The notes below the pieces were generated by a model that worked only from the letters and a program-made list of their open reading frames with translations, searched no databases and was not told the origin of the DNA. A stretch of DNA of 64,000 nucleotides from Streptomyces sp. CCM_MD2014 (GTDB lineage: Bacteria > Actinomycetota > Actinomycetes > Streptomycetales > Streptomycetaceae): assembly GCF_000772045.1 (NCBI RefSeq), contig NZ_CP009754.1:5766001-5830000 (forward strand). Reading direction: 5' to 3'. Within the stretch, counting starts at the first letter, position 1. Each line of letters begins with the position of its first letter. Positions 1-8,000 of the stretch are shown here, one piece after another. Made by a program: the position numbers and the translations under genes.

Positions 1-1
1 G

Positions 2-106
2 GCTACGAGGGCCGCCATCCGCGCGATCGCCCGCGACGCGGGCATCGATCCGTCGATGGTGACGCGTGAACGCCGAAGGGCGCCGCCCCTGCCGGCGTAC
101 GGCTGA
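2..106 (+). pseudogene. TetR-type helix-turn-helix fragment
   Basis: From the window edge a plus-strand frame reads AIRAIARDAGIDPSMV, which matches the helix-turn-helix of TetR-family repressors. It then diverges (TRERRRAPPLPAYG) and stops at 104-106, where an intact TetR would continue into a helix and about 130 more ligand-domain residues. I read this as the decayed or frameshifted 3' part of a TetR gene that begins outside the window. The call rests on one short motif, so it is tentative. Confidence 0.35.
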
Positions 107-159
107 CGCGCGTACGTGCGGCGGGGGCGGCGCCCTCGGTCAAGCGGGGTGGCGGGAGG

Positions 160-447
160 TCAGGCCTTCGCGTCGGCCTTGACCTTGGCCTTGGTCTTCG
201 TGCCGGGCGTCTTCACCAGGTGGTCCGGGTGAGACCGGTCCAGGACCATGACCAGGCCCGCGATGATCGCGAACAGCGCGAGCGGGGCCAGGACGTAGAG
301 CCCCAGCGTCTCGACGACGCTCAGGCCGGTGCCGGGGTCGTCGCCGTCGTCGCGCGTCAGCGCGAGCGCGGGGGACGACATGAGCAGCATCATCAGCGTC
401 GTACCGGCTGCCAGGGCGCCGGCGCGCAGGGCGTTCTTCTTGTCCAC
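160..447 (-). CDS. small secreted or membrane-anchored protein (95 aa)
   Basis: The 95-residue product starts at GTG. Residues about 9-31 form a signal-peptide-like hydrophobic stretch ending PALALT. A second hydrophobic helix (about 47-69, LGLYVLAPLALFAIIAGLV) is followed by a Lys/Ala-rich basic tail (KTKAKVKADAKA). It is therefore probably a small membrane protein with a cytoplasmic basic end. No Shine-Dalgarno is evident, so the message may be leaderless. It lies just downstream of malQ on the same strand, where I recall a conserved hypothetical gene in other Streptomyces. Function unknown. Confidence 0.75.
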   Translation of the reverse strand: MDKKNALRAGALAAGTTLMMLLMSSPALALTRDDGDDPGTGLSVVETLGLYVLAPLALFAIIAGLVMVLDRSHPDHLVKTPGTKTKAKVKADAKA

Positions 448-520
448 GGTGCAAAGTTAGCGAACGCTCGCGGCGGCCGCGCGCCCGGGGTGCCCGTACG
501 GGGCCCGCGGGCATCCCCGC

Positions 521-2656
521 TCAGTCGTCCCGGACGCCGCCGCGCCCTCGTACGGCATCGCCCGCAGCGTCGCGTACGACGTCGACCAGGGCGTGCAGCC
601 GGGGCGAGGCGGCCAGGTCCTCCAGGGTCACCGGTCGGCCCTCGGCGTCGGCGACGGGCAGCCGCCAGTTCGGGTACTGGTCCCAGGTGCCGGGGAGGTT
701 CTGCGGGCGGCGGTCGCCGACGGCGTCCGGGAGCCAGATGCCGGCCATGCGGGCGGGGGTGCGCAGCAGGAACCGGTGCACGGCCTGGATCTCCGCCTCC
801 TCGGCGGGCGTTCCGGTGTCGCCGCCGGTGCCGCGCAGCAGCCCGAGCCCGGCCAGGACCTCCAGCCACTCGGCGGTGTCGGCGGCGGCCTCGGCGCGTT
901 CCTCCTCCAGCGGGCGGGTGAGCAGGCCGAGGCGGTCGCGGAGTTCGACGTGTTCGCCGGTGAGGCGGGCCGCGGTGGACGGCAGGTCGTGGGTGGTGGC
1001 GGTGGCCAGGCAGTCGGCGCGCCACCGCTCGGGCGGCAGGGGGCGGCCGTCGCCGGTCCAGTCCCGTTCGAACCAGAGCACCGAGGTCCCCAGCACCCCG
1101 CGCTCGCGCAGCGCCTCGCGCACCCCGGGCTCCACGGTGCCCAGGTCCTCCCCGATGACGACGGCACCGGCCCGGTCGGCCTCCAGGACCAGGACGGCGA
1201 GCATGGCCTCGGCGTCGTAGTGGACGTAGGTGCCCTCGGTGGGCGGGCGGCCCCCGGGGACCCACCAGAGCCGGAACAGGCCCATGACGTGGTCGACGCG
1301 CAGCGCCCCGGCGTACCGGAACAGGCCGCGCAGCAGCTCCCGGAACGGCGCGTACCCGGACTCGGCCAGGCGGTCGGGGCGCCAGGGCGGCAGCCCCCAG
1401 TCCTGGCCCCGGGAGTTGAAGGCGTCCGGCGGCGCTCCCACCGACATGCCGGCGGCGAAGTACTCCTGCTGGGCCCAGGAGTCGGCGCCGCGCGGGTGCA
1501 CCCCGACGGCGAGGTCGTGGACGATCCCGACCGGCATGCCGGCCTCGCGGGCGGTGCGCTGGGCGGCGGTCAGCTGGGTGTCGGTGAGCCAGGCGAGGCG
1601 GGAGTGGAAGTCGACGCGGTCCATCAGCTCGCGGCGGGCGCGGCCGGTCGCGGCGGAGCGGGGGTCGCGCAGGCCCTCGGGCCACCGGTGCCAGTCGGAG
1701 CCGTGGATCTCGGCGAGGGCGCACCAGGTGGCGTGGTCCTCGAGGGCGGTGCCCTGGGCGGCGAGGTAGTCGCAGTAGGCGGCGCGACGGCCGGGTCCGA
1801 GGGGGACCTGGTGGAGCAGCTCCAGGGCGTCGCGTTTCAGCTCCCAGACGGCGTCCCGGTCGATGAGGGCGTCCTTCTCCAGCACGCCCTCGCGCAGCCG
1901 CCGTGCCCGTTCCCGCAGGGCCCGGGCGCGCTCGGGGTCGGTGACGTACGCGAACTCGGGCACCTCCTCGACCCGCAGGTGCACCGGGTCGGGGAAGCGG
2001 CGCGAGGAGGGCCGGTACGGGGAGGGGTCGGTGGGGGCGCCGGGCACGGCCGCGTGCAACGGGTTGACCTGGACGAATCCGGCGCCGAGGGCGCGTCCGG
2101 CCCAGGCGGCGAGTTCGCCGAGGTCGCCGAGGTCCCCCATGCCCCAGGAGCGCCGCGAGAGGAGGGAGTAGAGCTGGACGAGGAGGCCGTAGGAGCGCAC
2201 GGCGGGGGCGGGCAGCCGGGCGGGCGCGACGATCAGGTGCGCCTCGGCGGTGCGCCCGTCGGGTGCGGTGGCGGTCAGCCGGTGGACGCCGGGCGGCAGC
2301 GGCTCGACGCCGTCGCGTCGCTCGCCCTGCTCGGTGTCGACGCGCAGCCGGGTGCCGGCGGGCAGAGTGGCCAGCGCGTCCGGGGTGCCGCCGCCCTCCC
2401 AGCACACGACGGTGGGCGGCAGCAGCCGTTCGCGCAGCTCGGTCTCGCGGGCGGTGAGGGCGGCCCGTACGGCCCCGGGGGTGCCCGCGTCCACGCCGAG
2501 GGCGGCCAGCGCGAGCGTGACGGCGGCGGCCGAGGCCCGGACGGTGCGGTCCGGGGAGGGGCGGTAGGAGGTGGCGACGCCGTGCAGGGCGGCGAGCCTG
2601 GTCAGTTCCTCGGGAAGATCCTCGGCGGGGGGCTCGGCCGGCTGCGCTGCGGGCAT
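521..2656 (-). CDS. malQ: 4-alpha-glucanotransferase (amylomaltase)
   Basis: This 711-residue protein is a GH77 amylomaltase, which transfers alpha-1,4-glucan segments between maltooligosaccharides in the cytoplasm during maltose and glycogen metabolism. The length is typical of the long actinobacterial form, which carries an N-terminal extension of about 160 residues. Visible motifs are RVDHVMGLFRLWW with the expected nucleophile near D455, VIGEDLGTVEP with the acid/base near E503, and the substrate-binding THDLPSTAARLTGEH. The start has an AGAGGAAG ribosome site and lies 9 nt after the stop of the upstream minus-strand gene, so the two are probably cotranscribed. Confidence 0.95.
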   Translation of the reverse strand: MPAAQPAEPPAEDLPEELTRLAALHGVATSYRPSPDRTVRASAAAVTLALAALGVDAGTPGAVRAALTARETELRERLLPPTVVCWEGGGTPDALATLPAGTRLRVDTEQGERRDGVEPLPPGVHRLTATAPDGRTAEAHLIVAPARLPAPAVRSYGLLVQLYSLLSRRSWGMGDLGDLGELAAWAGRALGAGFVQVNPLHAAVPGAPTDPSPYRPSSRRFPDPVHLRVEEVPEFAYVTDPERARALRERARRLREGVLEKDALIDRDAVWELKRDALELLHQVPLGPGRRAAYCDYLAAQGTALEDHATWCALAEIHGSDWHRWPEGLRDPRSAATGRARRELMDRVDFHSRLAWLTDTQLTAAQRTAREAGMPVGIVHDLAVGVHPRGADSWAQQEYFAAGMSVGAPPDAFNSRGQDWGLPPWRPDRLAESGYAPFRELLRGLFRYAGALRVDHVMGLFRLWWVPGGRPPTEGTYVHYDAEAMLAVLVLEADRAGAVVIGEDLGTVEPGVREALRERGVLGTSVLWFERDWTGDGRPLPPERWRADCLATATTHDLPSTAARLTGEHVELRDRLGLLTRPLEEERAEAAADTAEWLEVLAGLGLLRGTGGDTGTPAEEAEIQAVHRFLLRTPARMAGIWLPDAVGDRRPQNLPGTWDQYPNWRLPVADAEGRPVTLEDLAASPRLHALVDVVRDAAGDAVRGRGGVRDD

Positions 2657-2665
2657 CTGCTTCCT

Positions 2666-2977
2666 CTACGACCTCGTGGGTTCCGGGACGGGGACGGCGA
2701 AGGAGGGGCCGCCCTGCTCCGGCACGTCGGCCGTGAGTTCGGGCGAGGACTCGCTGGTCAGCGGTACGGCGTCGGCGAACGGCGACTCGCTGGTGAGGGG
2801 TTCGGCGTCGGGCAGCGGCGGTTCGCTGGTCAGCGGGGTCTCGGCGCAGCTGCCGGTGGCGCCGAAGACGCAGTAGTGCGGGGTCTCGGAGGCGGCGGAG
2901 GGCTCCGCCCAGGGGGTGGACGGCTCCGCCACGGGTTTGGAGGGGGCCGGCAGCAGAAGGGGCGCCAGTGCAGCCAC
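2666..2977 (-). CDS. Pro/Glu/Ser-rich hypothetical protein (103 aa)
   Basis: The open frame reaches upstream to 3061, but the best start is the GTG at 2977, which has a strong AAAGGAG six bases upstream. The 103-residue product is low complexity: an Ala/Pro-rich N-terminus (AALAPLLLPAPSKPV), a short central piece with two cysteines (HYCVFGATGSC), and repeated LTSE motifs (PLTSEPP, PLTSESPF, PLTSESS). No domain is recognised. It ends 9 nt before malQ and probably shares its transcript. The ribosome site is the main reason to believe it is expressed. Confidence 0.5.
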   Translation of the reverse strand: MAALAPLLLPAPSKPVAEPSTPWAEPSAASETPHYCVFGATGSCAETPLTSEPPLPDAEPLTSESPFADAVPLTSESSPELTADVPEQGGPSFAVPVPEPTRS

Positions 2978-3253
2978 GGGGGTCTCCTTTGGATCAGGCT
3001 CTGGGTCGGACGGTGGAACGGGCCCGTCATCGGGCCCCGGGTCGGGCGTTGTGTCGAGCACGCTTGTGGCGAGTTACGGCAGCCCCTACCCAGTCCGCGC
3101 GAGGACAGACGCCCTGATACCGCCAACGTGTCCCTGGTCACATCCACCCCCTCCCGAATCGACGCAGAACCGGCCAAAAAATCACCTAACCCGAGCGCGG
3201 ATCGCCCAAACCGGTCACGTGCGCCCGCAGCTCCCCACCAGAACCCCTTCAGC

Positions 3254-3283
3254 TATTCACTCAGTACATGTACTCAGTGAATA
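3254..3283. promoter_or_regulatory. 30-bp operator-like palindrome upstream of the PadR gene
   Basis: A nearly perfect inverted repeat, TATTCACT-C-AGTACA / TGTACT-C-AGTGAATA, is symmetric except at two positions. It ends 9 bp before the ATG of the PadR regulator and contains the ACAT/ATGT half-sites typical of PadR operators. It is probably an autoregulatory operator overlapping the promoter or start of transcription. No Shine-Dalgarno lies between it and the ATG, so the mRNA may be leaderless. Confidence 0.6.
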
Positions 3284-3292
3284 CTGATCGCC

Positions 3293-3826
3293 ATGAGCAC
3301 CCGTCACATCCTCCTGGGGCTGCTCGCTTCGGGGCCCAGCCACGGCTACGACCTCAAGCGGCGGCACGACGAACGCTTCCCCCAGGCCCGCCCGCTGGCG
3401 TACGGGCAGGTCTACACGACGCTGCAGCGCCTGGTACGGGACGGACTCGCCGAGGTCGACGGCACCGCGTCGGACGGCGGCCCGGAGCGGACCGCGTACC
3501 GCGCCACGGACGAGGGAGCGCGCGAACTGGAGCGCTGGGCGGGCGAGATCGCACCGCCCGCGCCCTTCGTGACGAACGAGATCTTCGCCAAGGTCGTCGT
3601 CTCGATCCTCACCGGTGGCGACGCGGGCGCCTACCTGCTGGCCCAGCGTGCCGCGCACATGGGCCGGATGCGCGAGCTCACGGCACTCAAGACGGCCCCT
3701 GGCGCGGATCTCACCACCGTGCTCTCGGCCGACTACGCCCTCAGCCACCTCGACGCCGACCTCCGTTGGATGACGACCACGGCGGCCCGGCTCACCACCC
3801 TGACCACGGAGGTCCGTACCGCATGA
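3293..3826 (+). CDS. PadR-family transcriptional regulator
   Basis: The 177-residue protein has the PadR winged helix at residues about 3-80 (RHILLGLLASGPSHGYDLKR, then YGQVYTTLQRLVRDGLAE and the wing), followed by a C-terminal helical dimerisation region. PadR proteins repress neighbouring transporter genes and often themselves. Its TGA overlaps the ATG of the following ABC ATPase gene (ATGA), so regulator and transporter are translationally coupled. The palindrome immediately upstream is the likely operator. The natural ligand is unknown; coupling to an efflux-type ABC pair suggests an antimicrobial or envelope signal. Confidence 0.92.
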   Translation: MSTRHILLGLLASGPSHGYDLKRRHDERFPQARPLAYGQVYTTLQRLVRDGLAEVDGTASDGGPERTAYRATDEGARELERWAGEIAPPAPFVTNEIFAKVVVSILTGGDAGAYLLAQRAAHMGRMRELTALKTAPGADLTTVLSADYALSHLDADLRWMTTTAARLTTLTTEVRTA

Positions 3827-4542
3827 CACACGGGGACACGGCCACGGCCACGCACGGCACCGCGGCGCCGCCGCTGCTCACGGCCCGCGACCTGGTGAAG
3901 GCGCACGGCAGGACCGAGGCCCTGCGCGGCGCCTCACTCGGCCTGCGGGCCGGGGAGATCCTGGCCGTCACCGGGGCCAGCGGCAGCGGGAAGTCGACGC
4001 TGCTGCACTGCCTGGCCGGGATCGTGCGGCCGGACGCAGGTTCGGTGACGTACGGCGGCCTGCGGCTGGAGGAACTGCCGGAGAAGAGGCTGAGCGAGCT
4101 GCGTCGCACCGACTTCGGCGTGGTCTTCCAGTTCGGGCAGCTGATCCCGGAGCTGACGGCGGTGGACAACGTGGCCCTGCCGCTGCTGCTGGCCGGCACC
4201 ACCCGCGCCGAGGCCCGGGCGCGGGCCGGGGAGTGGCTGGAGCGGTTCGGGGTGCGCGGGCAGGAGGAGCTGCGGCCGGGCGAGATGAGCGGCGGCCAGG
4301 CGCAGCGGGCGGCGCTGGCCCGCGCGCTGGTCACCGGGCCGAAGGCGGTGTTCGCGGACGAGCCGACCGGCGCGCTGGACTCGCTGGCGACCGAACAGGT
4401 GATGACGGCACTGGCGCACACGGCCCGGGAGTCGGGCACGGCGGTGCTGCTGGTCACGCACGACGCCCAGGTGGCCGCGTACGCGGACCGCGAGGTCCGG
4501 CTGCGGGACGGTGCCGTGTCCCCGCTGGAGGTGACGGCGTGA
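3823..4542 (+). CDS. ABC transporter ATP-binding protein (LolD/MacB type)
   Basis: The 239-residue ATPase has Walker A GASGSGKST, Q-loop VFQFGQLIPELT, signature MSGGQAQR, Walker B AVFADEPTGALDS and switch histidine VTHD. The Q-loop and the EPTGALDS sequence are those of the LolD/MacB/BceA group, which drives mechanotransmission-type FtsX permeases rather than classical importers. It overlaps the PadR gene by 4 nt and the permease gene by 4 nt (GTGA), so the three genes form one coupled operon. Confidence 0.93.
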   Translation: MTHGDTATATHGTAAPPLLTARDLVKAHGRTEALRGASLGLRAGEILAVTGASGSGKSTLLHCLAGIVRPDAGSVTYGGLRLEELPEKRLSELRRTDFGVVFQFGQLIPELTAVDNVALPLLLAGTTRAEARARAGEWLERFGVRGQEELRPGEMSGGQAQRAALARALVTGPKAVFADEPTGALDSLATEQVMTALAHTARESGTAVLLVTHDAQVAAYADREVRLRDGAVSPLEVTA

Positions 4543-5900
4543 CCACGCTGACCTCGGACATCCGGCTGGCCCGGCAGCTCGTCCACGGCTCGGACCGCCG
4601 GGAGTGGTGGCGGATCGCGCTGACGGCGGCGGGCGCGGCGGCGGCGACGGGCTTCGCCCTGGCGGCGGTCACGCTGGCGTCGGTCCCGTCCGGCTACACC
4701 GTCTCCCACTTCCACGGCCTGCTGACCGGCGCCGGCACCCGCGGCGGGGTCATCAGCGGTCTGCTGCTGCTCCTGGTCCCGGTGCTGGCCTTCCTGGGCC
4801 AGTGCACCCGGATCGGCGCGGTGCACCGCGACCGACGGCTGGCCGGGCTGCGGCTGGCCGGGGCGACGCCGTGGCAGGTACGCCGGATCGCCGCGCTGGA
4901 GACCGGGCTCGCCTGCCTGCTGGGCTCGGCGGTGGCCACGGTCTTCTCCGCCTTGTCCGTCCTGCGCCTGTGGAGCGGACCGACGGCCGCGACCTGGGTG
5001 GGCTTCGCCCTGGTCGCCGTCGGCGTACCGGCGCTGGGCGCGGTGGCCGGCGCGGTGGCGCTGCGCCGGGTGGTGGCCTCGCCGCTGGGCCGGGTGCGCC
5101 GGACCGTGCGGCGGTCCGGGCGCGGACCGGGCCTGTTGTTCCTGAGCGGACTGACGGTGCTGGTCGCGGTGGCTCCCCTCGCCATGAACAGGGGCCATGT
5201 CGCGGGCAACCGCTTCGACTGGCACACCCCGCTGACCGTCTTCTGCCTCGTCGTCGCGCTCGGCGCGGGCGTGGTGTGGCTGGCCGGGGCCACGGCCCGG
5301 TTCACCGGCCGACTGCTCGCCGAGCGGGCCCGTACGGCGGCGCCCCTGATCGCGGCGGAACGACTGCGCGACGATCCGTGGGCCCCGGCCCGCACCCATG
5401 CCGCGGTCCTGCTGGTGACGGTGGCCGGCACCGCGTTCCTGTGCATCCGGCACGCACTGCTCACCGACCTGCACGCCATGGCTCCGGACCACCGCGCCGC
5501 CGACCTGGCGTACTACACGACGGGCCTGGACCTGACCGGCGCGGCCGTACTCGTCGCCCTGGCGATCACCCTGTCCGGCCTCGCGGTGGGCACCGCCGAG
5601 TCCCTGGCCACCCGCCGCCGCACCCTGGCCGCCCAGGTCGCCGCCGGCGTCCCCCACACGGTCCTCGGCCGCGCCCTCCTCCTGGAAACCGCCCTCCCCC
5701 TGGCCCCCGCCCTGCTGCTGGCCGGCGCCGGAGGCATGGCGATCGGCACCTGGTACGCGACCCTCACCAGCGACGGCTCCCTCCCGTGGACGGCCCTCCT
5801 GGTGGCCCCGGCGGTGTACGCGTCCTGCCTGCTCGCGGCGGCAACGGCTCTGCCCCTGCTGAGGCGTTCGGTGCGGCCGGGGGAGCTGCGGTACGCATGA
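4539..5900 (+). CDS. FtsX-like ABC transporter permease
   Basis: The GTG start overlaps the stop of the ATPase gene and gives 453 residues. It begins with a short cytoplasmic helix (TLTSDIRLARQLVHGSDRREW), followed by many hydrophobic segments typical of FtsX/MacB permeases; I count about eight to ten. The motif LAGLRLAGATPWQVRRIAALE is the characteristic FtsX cytoplasmic coupling loop. With the ATPase it should form an efflux or peptide-sensing exporter in the cytoplasmic membrane, probably induced by release of the PadR repressor. The substrate cannot be inferred. Confidence 0.9.
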   Translation: MTTLTSDIRLARQLVHGSDRREWWRIALTAAGAAAATGFALAAVTLASVPSGYTVSHFHGLLTGAGTRGGVISGLLLLLVPVLAFLGQCTRIGAVHRDRRLAGLRLAGATPWQVRRIAALETGLACLLGSAVATVFSALSVLRLWSGPTAATWVGFALVAVGVPALGAVAGAVALRRVVASPLGRVRRTVRRSGRGPGLLFLSGLTVLVAVAPLAMNRGHVAGNRFDWHTPLTVFCLVVALGAGVVWLAGATARFTGRLLAERARTAAPLIAAERLRDDPWAPARTHAAVLLVTVAGTAFLCIRHALLTDLHAMAPDHRAADLAYYTTGLDLTGAAVLVALAITLSGLAVGTAESLATRRRTLAAQVAAGVPHTVLGRALLLETALPLAPALLLAGAGGMAIGTWYATLTSDGSLPWTALLVAPAVYASCLLAAATALPLLRRSVRPGELRYA

Positions 5901-6006
5901 GGGTTTGCGGCGTGAGCATGCGGCGGGCACCTGTTATCGGGTGCTCACGTTCTTCAGGACGAGGGCGCCGGGGCCAGGACACAGGACGGACCTCACGAGG
6001 ATGCGC

Positions 6007-6663
6007 ATGACGTCACTGCCGCACCGGATCCTCCGGGCGCTCGACCGGTTCAACGCCACTCACCCCTGGGACCACAACGCCCACTACCACCGCTGGATCC
6101 TGCGGCAGCTCCCCCGCCGGTTCGGCAGCGCGCTGGACGTCGGGTCCGGCACCGGCGACCTGGCCCGCCTGCTCGCCACCCGTGCCGACGAGGTCCACGG
6201 CGTCGACTCCGACCCCGTGATCGTCTCGCGGGCCCGCAGGCTGACCCCGGAGGCGACGGCGGCGTCCTTCACCGTCGCGGAGGCCCCGGCCAGACTCCCT
6301 GCCGGACCCCACGACGTCATCACCTGCGTCGCCACCCTCCACCACCTGCCGTTCACCGAGGCCCTCGACACCTTCCGCAGGCATCTTGCTCCGGGCGGCA
6401 CCCTGATCGTCGTCGGCCTCTACCGGCCGCAGACCGCAACGGACCACCTGCTCGCCGCGACGGCGATCCCCCTGAACGCCGCCACCGGGTGGCTCAAGAA
6501 CAAGGGCCGGAGCACCGCCCCGCCCGCCTCGATGACCGCCCGGACCCGGCCGGCCGACATGCCGTTCTCCGACATCACCGAAGCGGCCCGCACGGTTCTG
6601 CCCGGCGCCCGCCTACGCCGTCGCCTCTTCTGGCGCTACACCCTCACCTGGCGTCGCCCCTGA
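6007..6663 (+). CDS. class I SAM-dependent methyltransferase
   Basis: ACGAGG at 5995-6000 sits six bases before the ATG at 6007 (MTSLPHRILRALDRF), so I prefer this start over in-frame starts upstream; the product is 218 residues. Motif I is ALDVGSGTGDLARLLA, motif II is VHGVDSDP and motif IV is HDVITCVATLHHLPF. These place it among small-molecule methyltransferases of the UbiE/Methyltransf_11 type. The C-terminus is basic with a hydrophobic patch near 140-150. The substrate is unknown. It lies 106 bp after the ABC permease and has its own ribosome site. Confidence 0.85.
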   Translation: MTSLPHRILRALDRFNATHPWDHNAHYHRWILRQLPRRFGSALDVGSGTGDLARLLATRADEVHGVDSDPVIVSRARRLTPEATAASFTVAEAPARLPAGPHDVITCVATLHHLPFTEALDTFRRHLAPGGTLIVVGLYRPQTATDHLLAATAIPLNAATGWLKNKGRSTAPPASMTARTRPADMPFSDITEAARTVLPGARLRRRLFWRYTLTWRRP

Positions 6664-6699
6664 CCGTCCCGCCCGCCCCAACTCCCCGCGAACCGCGCC

Positions 6700-7115
6700 C
6701 ACGTCTGCGGCGCGAGGCGGATCATCGGCCCGCCGCCGGGGTTCTTGGGCCTGACGGTCGAGAGCTACCGCGAGGGCCGCGCCCGCCCCGACGGCTCGCC
6801 GGTCCCCAGCCACGCCTTCGCGGGCGCGGGCGAATGGGCCGACCCCGCCCCCGTCCTCATGGTCGTCGAGGTCACCTCGTACGACTCGGACACCGACCGG
6901 CGCAGCCGCGTCGACAGGCCCGGGCCTATGCCGAGACGGGCATCCCGGTGTACCTGCTGATCGACCGGGACACCTGCGAGGTCACGGTGCACAGCCGCCC
7001 GGACGGGGGACGGTACGAGACCGTGCAGACGCTGCCCTTCGGCAAGGAGGTCGTCCTGCCCGAGCCGGTCGGGATCAGCCTGGACACCGAGCCGCTGGAG
7101 AACTGGGTGCGCTGA
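6700..7115 (+). pseudogene. Uma2-family (DUF820) nuclease remnant, frameshifted
   Basis: Two frames together rebuild the C-terminal half of a Uma2/DUF820 putative restriction-fold protein. Frame one gives EWADPAPVLMVVEVTSYDSD and TDRRSRVD. After about 6917 the sense continues one frame over as ARAYAETGIPVYLLIDRD, and ends at 7115 with SLDTEPLENWVR. A single missing base near GTCGACAGGCCC explains the break. The N-terminal half, including a convincing start, is missing. Uma2 proteins are numerous in Streptomyces and their function is poorly understood. This copy looks dead unless the frameshift is a sequencing error. Confidence 0.75.
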
Positions 7116-7147
7116 TCCGGAGCGAGGACAGACGCAGGCCCGGACCG

Positions 7148-7684
7148 TCAGGCGGAAATGCCGTCGATCCGGGCCATGGCGTCCTCCGCGCCGTACGGCT
7201 GCAAGTACGGCAGCCAGCGCGGGTCCCGGTGTCCCGTGCCGATGATGCGCCAGGCCAGTCCCGTCGGCGGGGCCGGTTTGTGGCGCAGGCGCCAGCCCAG
7301 TTCGACCAGGTGGCGGTCGGCCTTGACGTGGTTGCAGCGGCGGCAGGACGCCACCACGTTGTCCCACGCGTGCAGGCCCCCGCGGCTGCGCGGGATGACG
7401 TGGTCGACGCTGGTGGCGACGGCGCCGCAGTACATGCAGCGGCCTCCGTCGCGGGCGAAGAGGGCGCGGCGGGTGAGCGGTACGGGGCCCCGGTAGGGCA
7501 CTCGTACGAAGCGCTTGAGCCGGACCACGCTGGGTGCGGGCACGGTGACGGTCGCGCTGTGCAGATAGGCGCCGGACTCCTCGAGGCACACGGCCTTGTT
7601 CTCCAGGACGAGGACGAGCGCGCGGCGGAGCGGTACGACGCCGAGTGGCTCGTACGACGCGTTGAGGACCAGGACATGCGGCAC
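7148..7684 (-). CDS. HNH endonuclease family protein
   Basis: The 178-residue protein starts at GTG behind AAGGAGG. It has a conserved actinobacterial N-terminal region (HVLVLNASYEPLGVVPLRRA), then an HNH zinc-binding domain: CMYCG, then SVDHVIPRSRGG, then WDNVVASCRRCN. Two CxxC pairs bind a structural zinc and the DH..N residues form the betabetaalpha-metal catalytic site. It belongs to a widespread single-copy actinobacterial group that is not tied to restriction systems; the substrate is unknown. It faces the upstream Uma2 remnant and is divergent from the channel gene. Confidence 0.88.
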   Translation of the reverse strand: MPHVLVLNASYEPLGVVPLRRALVLVLENKAVCLEESGAYLHSATVTVPAPSVVRLKRFVRVPYRGPVPLTRRALFARDGGRCMYCGAVATSVDHVIPRSRGGLHAWDNVVASCRRCNHVKADRHLVELGWRLRHKPAPPTGLAWRIIGTGHRDPRWLPYLQPYGAEDAMARIDGISA

Positions 7685-8000
7685 GGGTGCCTCCTTGGGC
7701 GTCGGCGGCGCGTGGCTCGCGCCGGGACGATCTGGTTCAGTCTCCCCTCATGGCTGGTCGTAGCGCCACCATGTCCCGGTAACGGGCTGGAAGTGTTTTC
7801 GACCACACGGGCCGCCGGGGCGCGGGCGTGACCAGTTCAAGCGCGGGTGAGCAGGGTCTCGCCCGCCCGTTTCGGGCCGAACCGCGTCCGGTGCCCCGTT
7901 AGTGTGGTGCATCTGCCCGTCCGGTGACCTTTCCGTGACCTTGGACCGGACCTCGGACCGGACCGCGCAGGACGGGCCGCCGCATCTGGAGGTTTCCGCC

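Noticed and set aside
3268..3822. N-terminal extension of the ABC ATPase into the padR region
   Set aside because: The extension is the padR gene read in another frame; the ATGA overlap at 3823 is the true start.
3792..5930. 712-residue minus-strand frame
   Set aside because: Antisense to the ABC ATPase and permease; low-complexity Arg/Gln/Ala sequence.
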